From Cucumis sativus (lineage: Eukaryota; Streptophyta; Magnoliopsida; Cucurbitales; Cucurbitaceae): a stretch of DNA of 64,000 bases. The stretch spans positions 2,170,001-2,234,000 of the forward strand of contig NC_026658.2 of assembly GCF_000004075.3 (NCBI RefSeq). The letters are read 5' to 3'. The position numbers and the translations under genes are program-made. The notes beneath the pieces were generated by a model. That model was not told where the DNA came from, did no database searches, and was given only the letters and a program-made list of their open reading frames with translations. Shown here one piece after another: positions 34,329-45,928 of the stretch. Position 1 is the first letter of the stretch. Each line of letters begins with the position of its first letter.

Positions 34329-35786
34329 ATGGAGGTTAAAGTTTTGTCAAAAGAAACTATTATACCTTCTTCCCCAACTCCCCCTCACCTTCAAACCTTT
34401 CAACTTTCACTACTTGATCAGTTGTCTCCAATGCTTTATATTCCACTTTTACTTTTCTACCCCATGAAAAGAAGTTATGATCATATTGATCAACATGACC
34501 AAGATCCTAAGAAAACAATTGCTACCCTAAAAACTTCTTTATCAAAAACACTGAGTCGTTTTTACTTATTGGCAGGAAGAATCATTGACAAATCTATCCA
34601 TTGTAATGACAAAGGAGCTGTGTTTATGGAAGCAACCATAAACACCAACATGTTTGACATCCTCAAAGAACCAAACAATGAGGTTTTAACAAAACTCCTT
34701 CCATGTTCTTTGTTGTGTAACACTAAACCAATTGAAGAATATCCTCAAATTGTTGTTCAAGCCAACGTTTTCAAATGTGGTGGTATTGCAATCTCTCTCT
34801 GTCTATTGCACAAACTTATTGATGCAGCTACTTTCTGCTGTTTTCTAAGATCATGGGCCACTACCAATAGAGAATTGTTATCTCAGCTTGATCATTCATC
34901 TCCAAATAATATGGTATGTTTTGACTATAAATCATTCTCTTCCCTCTTTCCGCAAACCAATTTGTTGCCTTTTCATCAAAGACTGATCAATAATGATAAC
35001 GCGGTCATACTGCCGTCGAGTATTTTCAACGGTAAACGTCGTTTACAAAGATTCGTGTTCCGATCGAAAGCGATATTAGACCTTAAAGCTAAAGCGAAAT
35101 CCTGTGATATACCAAATCCAACATGTGTTGAAGCAATAACATGCTTTATTTGGAAATATCTCATGAAAGTTGCTGATGGTGGTGATTCTCAAATGCCATC
35201 AACTCTGTCTCATGTTGTAAACATCAGAAAGATGATAGAACCATCACTGGGTGAAGTTTCTTTGGGGAACATTATGTGGGGCACAGTTGCTCATCATTTT
35301 TCAACCACAAGGCCGAATGAATCATTCGAGGGTTTGGAGCTAAGCAAATTGGTAAGTTTATTGAGACAATCATTGAAAAAGATCAATAAAGATTATATAA
35401 AAGAGTTGATTATGGGAGGTGATAAAGGAAGAAGAAATGGTGTTATGAAGTTGGTTGGTGAGATAAATAAGTGGCCAATCTCAAATTATTACTTCTTCAC
35501 AAGTTGGAAAAATATGAAGTTGAATGAACTTGACTTTGGGTGGGGAAAACCTTTATGGTTTGGAATTGCTGGGGACTCGAATGAAATGATGGGAAACATT
35601 ATTGTTTTGGTAGATAATGTATCGGATGATGGATCAATAGAGGCATGGATTCTCTTAGATGAAAAAGAAATGCAACTCTTAGAACAAAATCCACAATTTC
35701 TTGAGTTTGCATTGCTGAATCCAAGTATACATTTGCCCCATGATCACAAAATTGCTGATCAGATTTTCTCTAGAAAATTAATATGA
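34329..35786 (+). CDS. BAHD acyltransferase 5
   Basis: Single-exon BAHD of 485 residues, starting MEVKVLSKETIIPSSPTPP. Catalytic H161-K-L-I-D165 and D402-F-G-W-G are canonical. PNPTCVEAITCFIWKY, LSHVVNIRKM and EAWILLDEKEMQLLEQN follow the family pattern. It has an extra C-terminal tail of about 20 residues after FALLNPSIHLP, longer than its neighbours. It is closest to BAHD 3 in this window. A cytosolic acyl-CoA-dependent acyltransferase of the vinorine-synthase-like clade is inferred; the substrate is unknown. It lies about 7.6 kb from BAHD 4, beyond a gene-free spacer. Confidence 0.92.
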   Translation: MEVKVLSKETIIPSSPTPPHLQTFQLSLLDQLSPMLYIPLLLFYPMKRSYDHIDQHDQDPKKTIATLKTSLSKTLSRFYLLAGRIIDKSIHCNDKGAVFMEATINTNMFDILKEPNNEVLTKLLPCSLLCNTKPIEEYPQIVVQANVFKCGGIAISLCLLHKLIDAATFCCFLRSWATTNRELLSQLDHSSPNNMVCFDYKSFSSLFPQTNLLPFHQRLINNDNAVILPSSIFNGKRRLQRFVFRSKAILDLKAKAKSCDIPNPTCVEAITCFIWKYLMKVADGGDSQMPSTLSHVVNIRKMIEPSLGEVSLGNIMWGTVAHHFSTTRPNESFEGLELSKLVSLLRQSLKKINKDYIKELIMGGDKGRRNGVMKLVGEINKWPISNYYFFTSWKNMKLNELDFGWGKPLWFGIAGDSNEMMGNIIVLVDNVSDDGSIEAWILLDEKEMQLLEQNPQFLEFALLNPSIHLPHDHKIADQIFSRKLI

Positions 35787-38224
35787 TGTCTCGATTGTGA
35801 TGATGATGGTGTCGACTTAGTGGAAATAACCTATGTGTCTACTGATATTGCTCGACACTTGTAGACGTATTTTATTAAGAAAATGTGATTTCTATGTTGG
35901 TTTTTCAAGTATATAGTTGATCTTTCTATTATTATTAATGTTTAGAAAATGATCCATAAGATGTAATAATTAAATAATAAGGTTTAATTTCAATTTCGAC
36001 TAAATAAATGGATATGTTTCGAGAGGGTTGTGGTTAGAGAAACGAACTATAACAAAATATTATTGTAATTAGTGATAAAATAATGATAGTAATCATCCAT
36101 TAATACTACATATAATAAACTTTGCTATATTTTTAACTACTAGTTTTGGTTTATTTTACTATATTTAAAAATAAAACTCTCAAACCAAACTTCTTCATTT
36201 AAGTTTTACATTTTTTTAATTTGCTTTGAATAAGCAACCATTTAAAATTAAATTTTAATTAGTTAATTAATTTAAACTAATTTAATAATCCTCTTTCATA
36301 TTTTAAAAGCAAATTAGGTTTAAGATCCATATAAAAATGGAAACCCACAGCAATTAATTATTAATTACTTAATGCTTGCAATTAATTTGTGGAGTAAATT
36401 TGGGGTCATGTTTTATTTACGTTAGGTGCATATAAGTTAAGATGAAATTTGTTTGTAGAGTTTAATTAAGTCTATCAATATATTAATGCACAATTATAAT
36501 TTGTTAAATCTCCCAACTTTGTTTAAATTTTCATACTTTGAAATATTAAGGGCCGAGGAATTAGACGCTCTCAAACATCTAAACTAGGTTAACACATTTT
36601 TAATATTTTCATCAAATTTCGATTAAAAAAGATACATCGACACCTCTTTAGTGTCCTCATGATTTACCGTTATTCGTTAATTCTAAAAAAATGGCTACCA
36701 AACAAAGTCAATATAAATTGTTTTTAAATTATTGATCTTTCTTAACTCAAAAAAACTTTAAATAATTTTATTATATACTAACATTAGTAATATTTTTAAT
36801 TTAGAGTTATTTTTGTAGGGAGGGGTTAATTACTTGAGTTTTTATAGAAATTAGGAGAGTAATTTTTTAAAATTTATTTGTAAGAACTTTTCAAAAGGTT
36901 AGGATTATTTTAAAGTTTAATTGTTTTGATCCAAAATTAAGTGTGAGGGTATTTTTTAATCTAAATCTGAGAGGGAAAGTATTTTTTTATATAGTTAGTT
37001 TTTTAAAATAAAAATAAATAAGAAAATTTGTTAAAAAATAGAACATTTGACAAAAATATTTACACTTCATATACAAAAATGTAAGGTAATAAATTTTTCT
37101 TTTAGTGTTTTTGTTCTAGAGTGTAAATAATTTATCAATTTTTGTGAAAAGTTATAAATATTTTAATTTATTTTATTATTTTAAAAGATTAGGATGAAAA
37201 GTCAGCTGTATGATTTCATTTAATTTTCAATTAATATGATTAAATTATAAATGGACCCATGAACTACTAATAAATAATATGAAAAACTTTGAATGATGTG
37301 GTAATATGCATATTGATACACATCTCATGCACTTAATTAATATTAAAGAAAAAAATTGGAACCACTAATCAATTTCTCCACATTACTAAAATGAAAAATT
37401 TTGCAACACAACATTTAGTCCTTTTAACAATTACTATTTGTTTTTTAAAATTAAATCTACAAATACTTTTTTTACTTTTATTTTTTCATTTATTTATCTA
37501 CCTTTTATAAATGTCTTTTTTTCAAACTGAATTTGTCAACTTTTCACAAATTAAATTTAATTGTGTTTATTAGTAAATGGATATTTTTTGAAAAACCAAA
37601 CACTAATATATATATATATTGCATTGTATTATTTTAGACATTACTTTTTAGAATTTTAAGATTTTCATCCTTTTACTTGCATCATATTCATCCTATGAAA
37701 TTACCAAAAGGCAAAAGATTTGTATGTAGTCAACAATGAAAGGAATGAATATCTTAATCATCAAAAGAAAAATGATTCTTATCTTGATTGATGCTGAGTG
37801 GATGTAGCTCAATCATTGACAGTGTTGATGTTTATGAACACAAAATCCCAAAGTCAATGTTTTTCTTTATTATTATTGTGATTTGCATGGAATTAAGTAA
37901 AAGAGGAATTGCAATGAGTTTGATGGTAATGCCAGTTGACATTGCCGTATGATCCGGCCATTGCGGCTTTGACTTGTATTTTCTTTTACGATACTTTCAA
38001 TTTTTAGTGTTCAATGTCTTTTGCTTATATCAGTTTTCGTAAACGATAAACAAAACCTTCACAATTATGCTCATGGGATTCTAGTACTGTTCTATGTTGC
38101 AACCTGTTCATCATCCATTGATGCCACAAGAAATTCAAAACAATTTCTTTTGATCCCTTGATTTTTTCTTCCTGCCCATTAACTTTTGTTAGGGTTTTGT
38201 GTTTGGGGATTTGGTGGATTGAAG
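35787..38224. other. Spacer between BAHD 5 and the SLC35-like transporter
   Basis: AT-rich. It contains the second copy of the dispersed block (37196-37385). The last 300 bp upstream of the transporter is less AT-rich and probably holds its promoter and leader. No gene recognised. Confidence 0.5.
37196..37385 (+). repeat. Dispersed duplicated block, copy 2
   Basis: Partner of 29385-29590 in the same orientation and about 7.8 kb away. It lies about 1.4 kb downstream of BAHD 5. Confidence 0.5.
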
Positions 38225-41200
38225 ATGAGGGGTTTTATGAGGCTTTGGACGAAGAAGACATGGATAGGGCTTGGATTAGGACAGATTCTGTCTCTTCTCA
38301 TTACTTCCACTGGCTTTTCTTCTTCTGAACTTGCTAAACAAGGTTCCTTTTTTCTTTTTATTTCTTCTGTTTTTAATCAACACCATGTTCTTTTTGGGAT
38401 TGTCATTTCTTTTAACAACAATTGGAAGGTGAGGATTAGACTTCAACTTTTGAAAATAAAAATCATGTTAATATTACTTTTTCAAATAACTGTATGGATC
38501 TTTATGATTGATGACTTGCTCCTAGATAACCTTCTGCTTTATGTCATATTCTTACAGTACACATAATCATCCCTATCGAGATACCTTAAGAAAAAAAAAA
38601 GATGATAATAGAGTGTGAAGTAAGTAAAAGGTTATATATTAACCCTCGTGAAAGGGTTATCCATACAAAACATTTTATGTAGTTTTTGGGTAAAATTACC
38701 AAAATGATCCTCCCTCTCTCGGCTTCCTCTCTCTCACTCACTTTCTGTATACACTCTCTCGCTTTCTGGCATCTCCACTTTTCTCTCGCTCTCAAGCGGC
38801 CATCCAATGTTCTGATCCCACTCTGATGACCCAACATAATGTTCCCAAGTCTACCGCTAAAAAAAATGGAGAAAGAGGGTAATGGGGTGGAGGAAAAGAC
38901 AAGAGAGAACTTGAAGGTGATTTGTGTAATTTTGGATGTTAGATAATGTAAGCGAGAGGGCAAAATTCCTAAATTTTGAAAAATGGGGTATAAATCATTT
39001 TAGACTTTGGGATTGGGATTTTATAATTATCTCTGTTTTTATCTAACTTCTTTGTTCATTGCATAGTAGTTGAGGGAATAATGCTATTATTCTGATAGCA
39101 TTCTGAATTTGATGCTTTATATTGTGCTTCTGTTTTAGGAATTGATGCACCTACCTCACAGTCTTTTGTAAATTATGTGCTCTTGGCGCTTGTCTATGGG
39201 ATCACCATGCTTTCTAGAAGGAAAGCTTTGAAGGTTACCTTTCCTATCATTGGTTTTATATGTAGTTCATGATTTATGTGCTACTTTCTCTATACTTTTG
39301 GTTTAGCACTTTTAGCTTTTGTTCATTTTAAACTCTGTATTTTCTAAAGCTTCATCTTAGTTTTGTATGTTTAAAAAAGTGACCATTTTAACCTCTTTGT
39401 TTTCGTTTTTATTTCATTTTTATTGGACCAAAATGGTCACTTTTTTAAATAACAGAGTGAAATAACTTCTTTTTATAACTACGAGGATCAAGATTGAAAG
39501 CATAGAAACTAAAATAGATACTAAAATGAAGATTCTGAGAGTACAAAAAAGGTGTAGGACCAAATAGTATTTAAACTTTAGTTTGATTGAAATTATAGTT
39601 GTCTTATTAATTTCATCTGGGAAAGTTCGTCATGAATGTATTTGACCTTCGACTTTTAAGTAGATTCTTTTGTCCCCAGCATTTAATTGATCGTAAGGTA
39701 GCCAAAGGAATTGTAAGAAGCAAGTAAAAAAGTTTAGAAAGAACAAAAATTTACTATTAATATATATATTTTTTTTGTCTATTGGGGTTGTTAAATAAAT
39801 AACATGCTTCTTCTCAATGCAGGCAAAGTGGTATTACTACATACTGCTTGGATTAGTAGATGTAGAGGCCAATTACCTTGGTAAATTATTAGTATTATTT
39901 TTTAGTTTATGCTATGGATTTTTATATGTTGTGTGTGCCATTGTACATTTTTCTCTCTCGTGAAGCTGTTTTTCAATTTCCTTCATCTTAATGAAATGGA
40001 ATAAACCATCTCAGTATTTTTGGGATAAACAGACTAAGCTTAATCATTGCTAGAAAGTGTTTTGAGTAGGGAGTGGAGTTGTTTTTTTGATAAGAAACAA
40101 GTATATTCATATAACAAAACAGAACAATCTAAGGGCAAGGGACAAGAGGGCCCTTCCCGAGTAAGGAGTGGAGTTGTAAACTACAAAAAGTTGTGAACTC
40201 TTAGAATCCACAGTGGGAGAGCTAAAATGGCATAAATTTGATGTTATACGGGGCTAAGAATGGATGCTGAACTAGTGACCAACTGTAGATAGGAATAACT
40301 AATAAGGGACTATAGGATAGAGATTCATTCCATTTCTATTGTTGTTATTGAATTCCTTTCCCCATTATTGCCTATTAATCTTTCAAACTAAGCCTTTTTT
40401 GCCTTCAAGTCGCATGTATTCAAGATTCCCTTGAAGTCATATCATTCTGCATCTCATATTCTAATGATTTTGCAGTGGTAAAGGCCTACCAATACACATC
40501 CATAACAAGTGTAATGTTACTTGATTGTTGGGCAATCCCTTGTGTGTTACTATTCACTTGGCTATTTTTGAAAACAAAATATAGACTGAGGAAGATAATC
40601 GGTGTCGTGATCTGCGTGGCTGGCATCGTCGCGGTTATCTTTTCGGATGTTCATGCCGGTGACCGGGCAGGTGACATTATGATCTCTTTCCTCTCTACTC
40701 TTTGATATAAAATTTTACTTTTCAAAATTACTTGTCAAAATAAGTTTCATGCAGTGGATATTGCCAGAGCCTTATTCAGTAATTTGTTTGTAGGAGGAAG
40801 CAACCCCATTAAAGGGGATGCACTGGTTATTGCTGGTGCCACCCTTTATGCTGTCAGTAATGTCAGCGAGGTAAAGTGTGTATTTATATCTCTTGGTTGC
40901 ATACTTCTTTCTCCCATTTCTGGTTAGTTCCTAGGGGTGTTCATGAGTTGGTTCCGTTCGGTTTGGTAGCTAAACCAAACTGAATCACAAATATTCGATT
41001 CAATTTGGTCGACTTTTGGTTTTAGATCAACCCATATATTTATAAACAAATCAGTTTGGTCAGTTTCTCCTCAATCAACTGTGTGGGAAAAACGCTTTAT
41101 ATGACTAGTCGAAGCGTGTGTGTGAACTAATGAACTATGTGGAGTGAGCGAAATAATAGGATTTTTAGATAGAGGGATAGACACCCTAACAAGATTTGGT

Positions 41201-44200
41201 CTCTTGTTCACTATTATGTTTCTTTGTAGGCTTCGATTTTGAAAACCTTAGTAACTATTCTATAGAATTATTTGGCGTAGTTGGAGTCCCTTCTTGTAGA
41301 GGGATGTCTCATTTTGTGCTCTTGGTTACGTTCGTGTTTTCTCTCATTCTTTTTTCTCAATGAAAAGTGTTGTTTCTATAACAAAAACCGAATAGACACT
41401 AGTAAAAATCAAATATTAGGCTTGATTTGGTTTGGCATGGTTTATAATTTTCATGAAAACAGAGAAGTATTATTTGTAGAAAGGATATGTAAAGTAGGTA
41501 GTGAAGTGAATATTTTCTAATTTCATACGAGCTCATCATTTGTTATGATAATCTACTACATATGTTATTATTATCATATTTTGATTAGGAATTCAATTCT
41601 TTTTAAATCATTGTACATTTTGATTTTCTTTTTATGAATCCTTCGTCCTTGGCTCTTCTCAATTTTCAGGAATTCCTTGTGAAGAATGCTGGTAGAGTTG
41701 AATTAATGGCAATGCTTGGTCTCTTTGGCTCAATCATCAGTGGAATCCAAATGTATCCTTTTGATCTAATGTTCACTTAGAGCACTACATACTTTCATGG
41801 ACTTTTGATGAATGCCCATTGCCTATTACTTGGTGTCTTTTTTCCAATCAGCTTGGGATGCAGCAATGCTTTTGCTTTGGTTTTTTTTTTTTGGTTTGAT
41901 AATTATTTTAGTTCTAGATTTTAAGTTTGTGTCTATTTAGTCTCGAATTTTTTAAAGGTACCTAATAGATCATTGAACTTTTAGTTTTGCATTTAGTAAA
42001 TCCCTGAACTTGAAAAATGTCTAGTAGATCCTTGAAATTCAACTTCATAACGAATGAATCTTTTAACATATTCGAAACTAAAAAATTAAAGAAAAAAATT
42101 ATATTCAATGTAAAAATTAAATTTTGTCTAATAGAATCTTAAACTTTTCATGCTTTGTCTTACAATGAATTTTAGAAAAGGTCAAACATGTTAAGGATTA
42201 ATCAAATGTAAAATTGAAAATCAAGGGATCGACTAGAAATAAATAAATAACATAGTAGACACTTTTTAAAGTTAAAAAACCTAACGAACACAACTACAAA
42301 TTTATGAACCTATTGGAGACATTTACAGTTCAAGGACGAAATAGATACAAATACGACTAAACCTAATCGTACAACAATTTTAACTGTTTGGGAAAGATGC
42401 AAGCATAACTCTATGAGATCCTCATTTCATTCTTGAGCTAGCTGCCTACAACTATTATGTCTCTAAAGTTGTTATTCTCTAGCTTTTGAGCCTTGACAAT
42501 TTTAATAGAAGCATAATAGAGCGCAAAGAGTTAAAATCAATTAATTGGACACCTAAGACAGTAAGTTTCCTGTTCTCTCTCTCTCTCTTAATATCAACTC
42601 AAATAGATGCATACTTCTTCGAGCTGTATTCAATTATGCTAAAAATTTGTTATCGGTGAACGTAATTGAAAATCTTAGAGAAGATTAAGGGTGTGTTTGG
42701 TTTGCCTTCCTAAATGTTTAAATAAGTGTTTCTAAGTGAAAAAGAAAAGGCGTTAATAAGCGTTGAGAAGGTCAATCCAAAAGGATCCTAGCTTAAATGC
42801 CTTGGTAGCTTTGCAGTAAGAGTTGTAGGTTTGAGTTTACTCAGAGATGTTGTATTGTTACTTGTGAGAAAACTTCCATTACTTCTCACATGATTTTATC
42901 CTTTTTATTAATGGTTGCAGGCACTTCCATTTGTTGGATTCTCAGTGGCTATGTTTCTTTTCTACTCATTAGTTCCTGTATTGCTTCAGGTATGAGACTT
43001 GTGACTTGTTTTTTCTATAAGAAAAGGGATGTGAAATTGAAATTTTTGGATCTTGTAAAGTTTAACAATATGTGTCAATAAGCAAGAATACTGTCTGAGA
43101 AAATTAAAGGGGAAGCTTCCCTGTTTTATATATATACCAACCAGAAATTAACAACAGCAAGTCAGCTATTACTGTACAAAACGATGCTAGAAAAAAAATA
43201 TAAAAGAACATGTGAACTCAGCACATTCGGGAGAGCTGGAGGAATTTTCTCTGTGAAAGCCTTTGCTTTTCAAACAAAATCTTTATGCTCAACAGCTGAA
43301 AACTTCACTTACCCCATCAACCCAGCCAACCTGTTTCTGATTCGCAGTCTCGACACTAACAAAGCAAACTGTCATGTGCTGCTAACAAATGAGGCCTCAA
43401 ATTAGAATCCTCGAGTCTCCAATATAGGCTCATCTTGTATGAATTGAGGATTGCTTTCGCTAATCTATGTTTACCATTGAGCATATTGTTTACCTCTTTT
43501 CAATCACTATGGACTGATCTAGTGGTCAAATCACAAGTTACACAAGACAAACAATAGTTGAATGAAATGAGTTCGCACTGTCCCTAGAATAGTTTTCGGT
43601 ACGTAATAAAGCACATAATATACAGTTGAGTAATTCAGTGAAAATGAAGCTGTGTTCTCTTATAATTAATCAGTAGAAAATTGCATGAAGCTTTGTGTTT
43701 CTTCCATATTAGATCAATGGAGCAGCGATGTTGAATCTGTCCTTGCTTACTTCAGATATGTGGGCTGTTGTAATACGCATTTTTGCTTATCATGAGAAGG
43801 TTTGGTAACATTGAATATGCTGTATCTCATTTTAATACAAAGTTCTCTCCAATGACTTAGTTGTATTATTGAACTATTTGTCTGCAGGTCGATTGGATAT
43901 ACTTTGTGGCATTTGCTGCTGTTGTTGTTGGGCTTGTTATTTATTCAGTGTACGTATTCTACTTTCTTTTTGGAAATTTTTCGGATTGCAGCCTGATATA
44001 TACTTAAAAGCTTAGATATCGTTTTCCTTCTAGCTTGGTCTTTGATAAGCTTTTTGGTACTATGGATCTTAAATTTTAGCAAGAAAACTTAGGATAACTG
44101 CAAAGGATTTTAGTTCTTCATTGAGTTAAGCCAACATGCTCTTGGACGCTTGAACTAATAAAATGTACATGTTTTGGTTGGGGTTTTGTCTTGTCCATTG

Positions 44201-44580
44201 CCTCTTTGCTAAGTCGTTGTCGTTTCAGATTTGGAACGTAGGTCTTCGTTCTAGATCGAAAGGATTTCTAGAACAAAGGTCCTTTGTTTATATCAAATAT
44301 GGAACAAAGCTATTGATATCAATATCTAGTCATTTGCATTCGATCTTGTGTCTGAAAATACTATATTGAATGTAGGGCTGACAAAGACGAAGATCGCAAC
44401 CATGGCAATGTTGCCAATGTAGTTGCAGATGAGGAAGGAGGTCCAAGAAACCACAAGATGGACGAAAGAATCGTCACTGAAGGCAGTAGTAGTAGGCCAG
44501 ATGGTAATGGTGGTGGTGGCAATGCAAGGATGGAAGGCATTGACAAGAAGGGTGAGATAGCTTTGGTAGAACCAGAATAA
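38225..44580 (+). CDS. SLC35F / DUF914-type transporter (drug/metabolite transporter superfamily)
   Basis: Multi-pass membrane transporter of the solute-carrier 35F type, 365 residues. The eleven exons are 38225-38342, 39139-39233, 39823-39880, 40476-40670, 40794-40870, 41670-41752, 42512-42560, 42921-42989, 43713-43799, 43888-43949 and 44376-44580; every phase joins correctly. The ATG at 38225 starts MRGFMRLWTKKTW. Hydrophobic spans include WIGLGLGQILSLLITSTGF, SFVNYVLLALVYGITML, YYYILLGLVDVEANYL, the IIGVVICVAGIVAVIFSD pair and VDWIYFVAFAAVVVGLVIYS, compatible with about ten helices. LLDCWAIP and YQYTSITSVMLL fit the EamA/DUF914 pattern. The C-terminal tail after residue 298 is hydrophilic and Gly/Asp/Glu-rich. 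Substrate unknown; endomembrane location is inferred. Several introns hold repeats. Confidence 0.9.
39371..39448. repeat. Perfect 19-bp inverted repeat in transporter intron 2
   Basis: TTAAAAAAGTGACCATTTT at 39371-39389 pairs exactly with AAAATGGTCACTTTTTTAA at 39430-39448 across a 40-bp loop. It lies inside a larger segment (about 39335-39575) resembling a foldback MITE. It would form a stable hairpin in the pre-mRNA. Confidence 0.75.
40931..41520 (+). mobile_element. LINE 3' end (about 41150-41395) within a GGTTCGGTT-type repeat
   Basis: About 41150-41395 has the look of a cucurbit LINE 3' terminus: TGGTCTCTTGTTCACTATTA, TAGTTGGAGTCCCTTCTTGT, and TTCTCAATGAAAAGTGTTGT followed by a short A-rich end. 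It is flanked by GGGGTGTTCATGAGTTGG...AAACCAAACTGAA on the left and GATTTGGTTTGGCATGG on the right, so it may be inserted in an older repeat. It lies in intron 5 of the transporter. The assignment rests on memory of the family. Confidence 0.45.
41885..42370. mobile_element. Foldback MITE-like element in transporter intron 6
   Basis: An imperfect inverted repeat: the left side has GTCTATTTAGTCTCGAATTT and, on the opposite strand, the right side has ATCTATTTCGTCCTTGAACT. Both arms continue with similar AGTAGATCCTTGAA/ATAGGTTCATAAA-type strings. It has no coding content. Non-autonomous DNA transposon origin is inferred from the structure. Confidence 0.45.
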
Positions 44581-45928
44581 CTGAAATGGAAAGCTTTAAA
44601 AGAAATGTTCCATTAAAAGCTATAATTGGTCAATTCCAAAGTGTAATTAGAAAATGTAGACTATACTTCTGTTGATGCATAAATGAAAAAATGTCCATAT
44701 TTTTATTTGATACAATTTCATGTTTCTTTGGAAATGATCTAAATTTAAAGTTCATTTTGTGGATAGAAGAAACCACCTTTCCAAATCACTACCTTGACAT
44801 TGTTCAAGATGTTAAAGCAACGTTCCAAAAAAGTGAGGCAGTTCAACCAAATTTGGTTCTTTAGCTTCCCAATCTAAACGACGTATTCCTCATAATGGAG
44901 CTCATAGAATAATTTTTAGCAAGTTAGCTAACCTAAGGTGCATGAACCGTAGGGAAGAACATGGGTGACATTGCTGCAAACCTGATTTCCTCTCTTTTTC
45001 TAATTTTCGAGTAAGAAATGCATGAACCTTCTTACAATCTCGAATAAAAGCTCCATTTTCTAAAACCTACATCTTGTGTTTATGCCTTGAAAGGCTACTG
45101 ACACTTGTGAAGTGACTCCGGGGCAAAGAAAGTGAAGAAAACAGAAGTCCAAGTGGCCATGGGTCAATGCTTTGAAGATATCAACATTCCTAATAAAAGA
45201 TCGGATATATGCTCCAAGGAGATAATACAGTTTTTTATATAGAGCAATTTCATATTTTCTCAATACCAGTGTGTTCTTTATGCATTGTTGTGCTACTCAA
45301 TTTTACCTATCAGTTGTCTCAAATATCTAGTCTTACAAATCCAGCAAAAGGATGTGTCCTCATAGTCAAAATCACACACGGTGACATTTCATTTTCATCT
45401 CCGGAAATCGATTATGTGACCCTGCTTGCTTTTATTCTTCTTTTTTTCAACTACTTTTAGCAGTCTACTAATCAAGTAATCTACAAGAGGTGCCCGTGGA
45501 GGAAAACACACTGCAAGAATTTCAGTGTGCCGACCTTCTCTCCCAACAACCGAAGACTTTGGCATGTATGGCATGCACGGAAGGTATGCTGACTGTCTTC
45601 TGGTGATGGTGTTTACCCATGCATGCATCGGCATAGTCTCTGTCGACATGTTTTGTTACATATATTGACACATTTTTGCGTCAGCATTGAAAAAAAAAAA
45701 CTTGCAGTGACACCAAGGGAATTCGGATATGAAAGTCAAGAGGGTAATACCAAGAAAAAATAAGAGCAGACAAAGAAATCCAATAAAAAACGAGACAAAT
45801 TATCAACTTGAACCGTACAATTCTCAAACAAAAACTAATGCTATGACGGATTTAAGTAAAAGAAGTCGCCTTAGCTTTGAAATTTATTTCTAGGAACCAC
45901 CAAATGTCAAAATAACGCAGAGGGCGTT
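44581..45928. other. Convergent spacer between the transporter and the At3g49140-like gene
   Basis: Both genes end toward this region, so it holds their 3' UTRs and polyadenylation signals. Small open frames on both strands have no recognisable domain. No RNA gene seen. Confidence 0.5.

Noticed and set aside
38586-38963. Minus-strand frame of 125 codons in transporter intron 1
   Set aside because: Not similar to any known protein; the CT-rich composition of the intron explains it.
43184-43405. Possible retained exon in a transporter intron
   Set aside because: Exons 8 and 9 join in phase without it and the residues do not fit the transporter.
45395-45649. Small minus-strand gene in the convergent spacer
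   Set aside because: No domain, no upstream splice partner; likely 3' UTR or repeat sequence.
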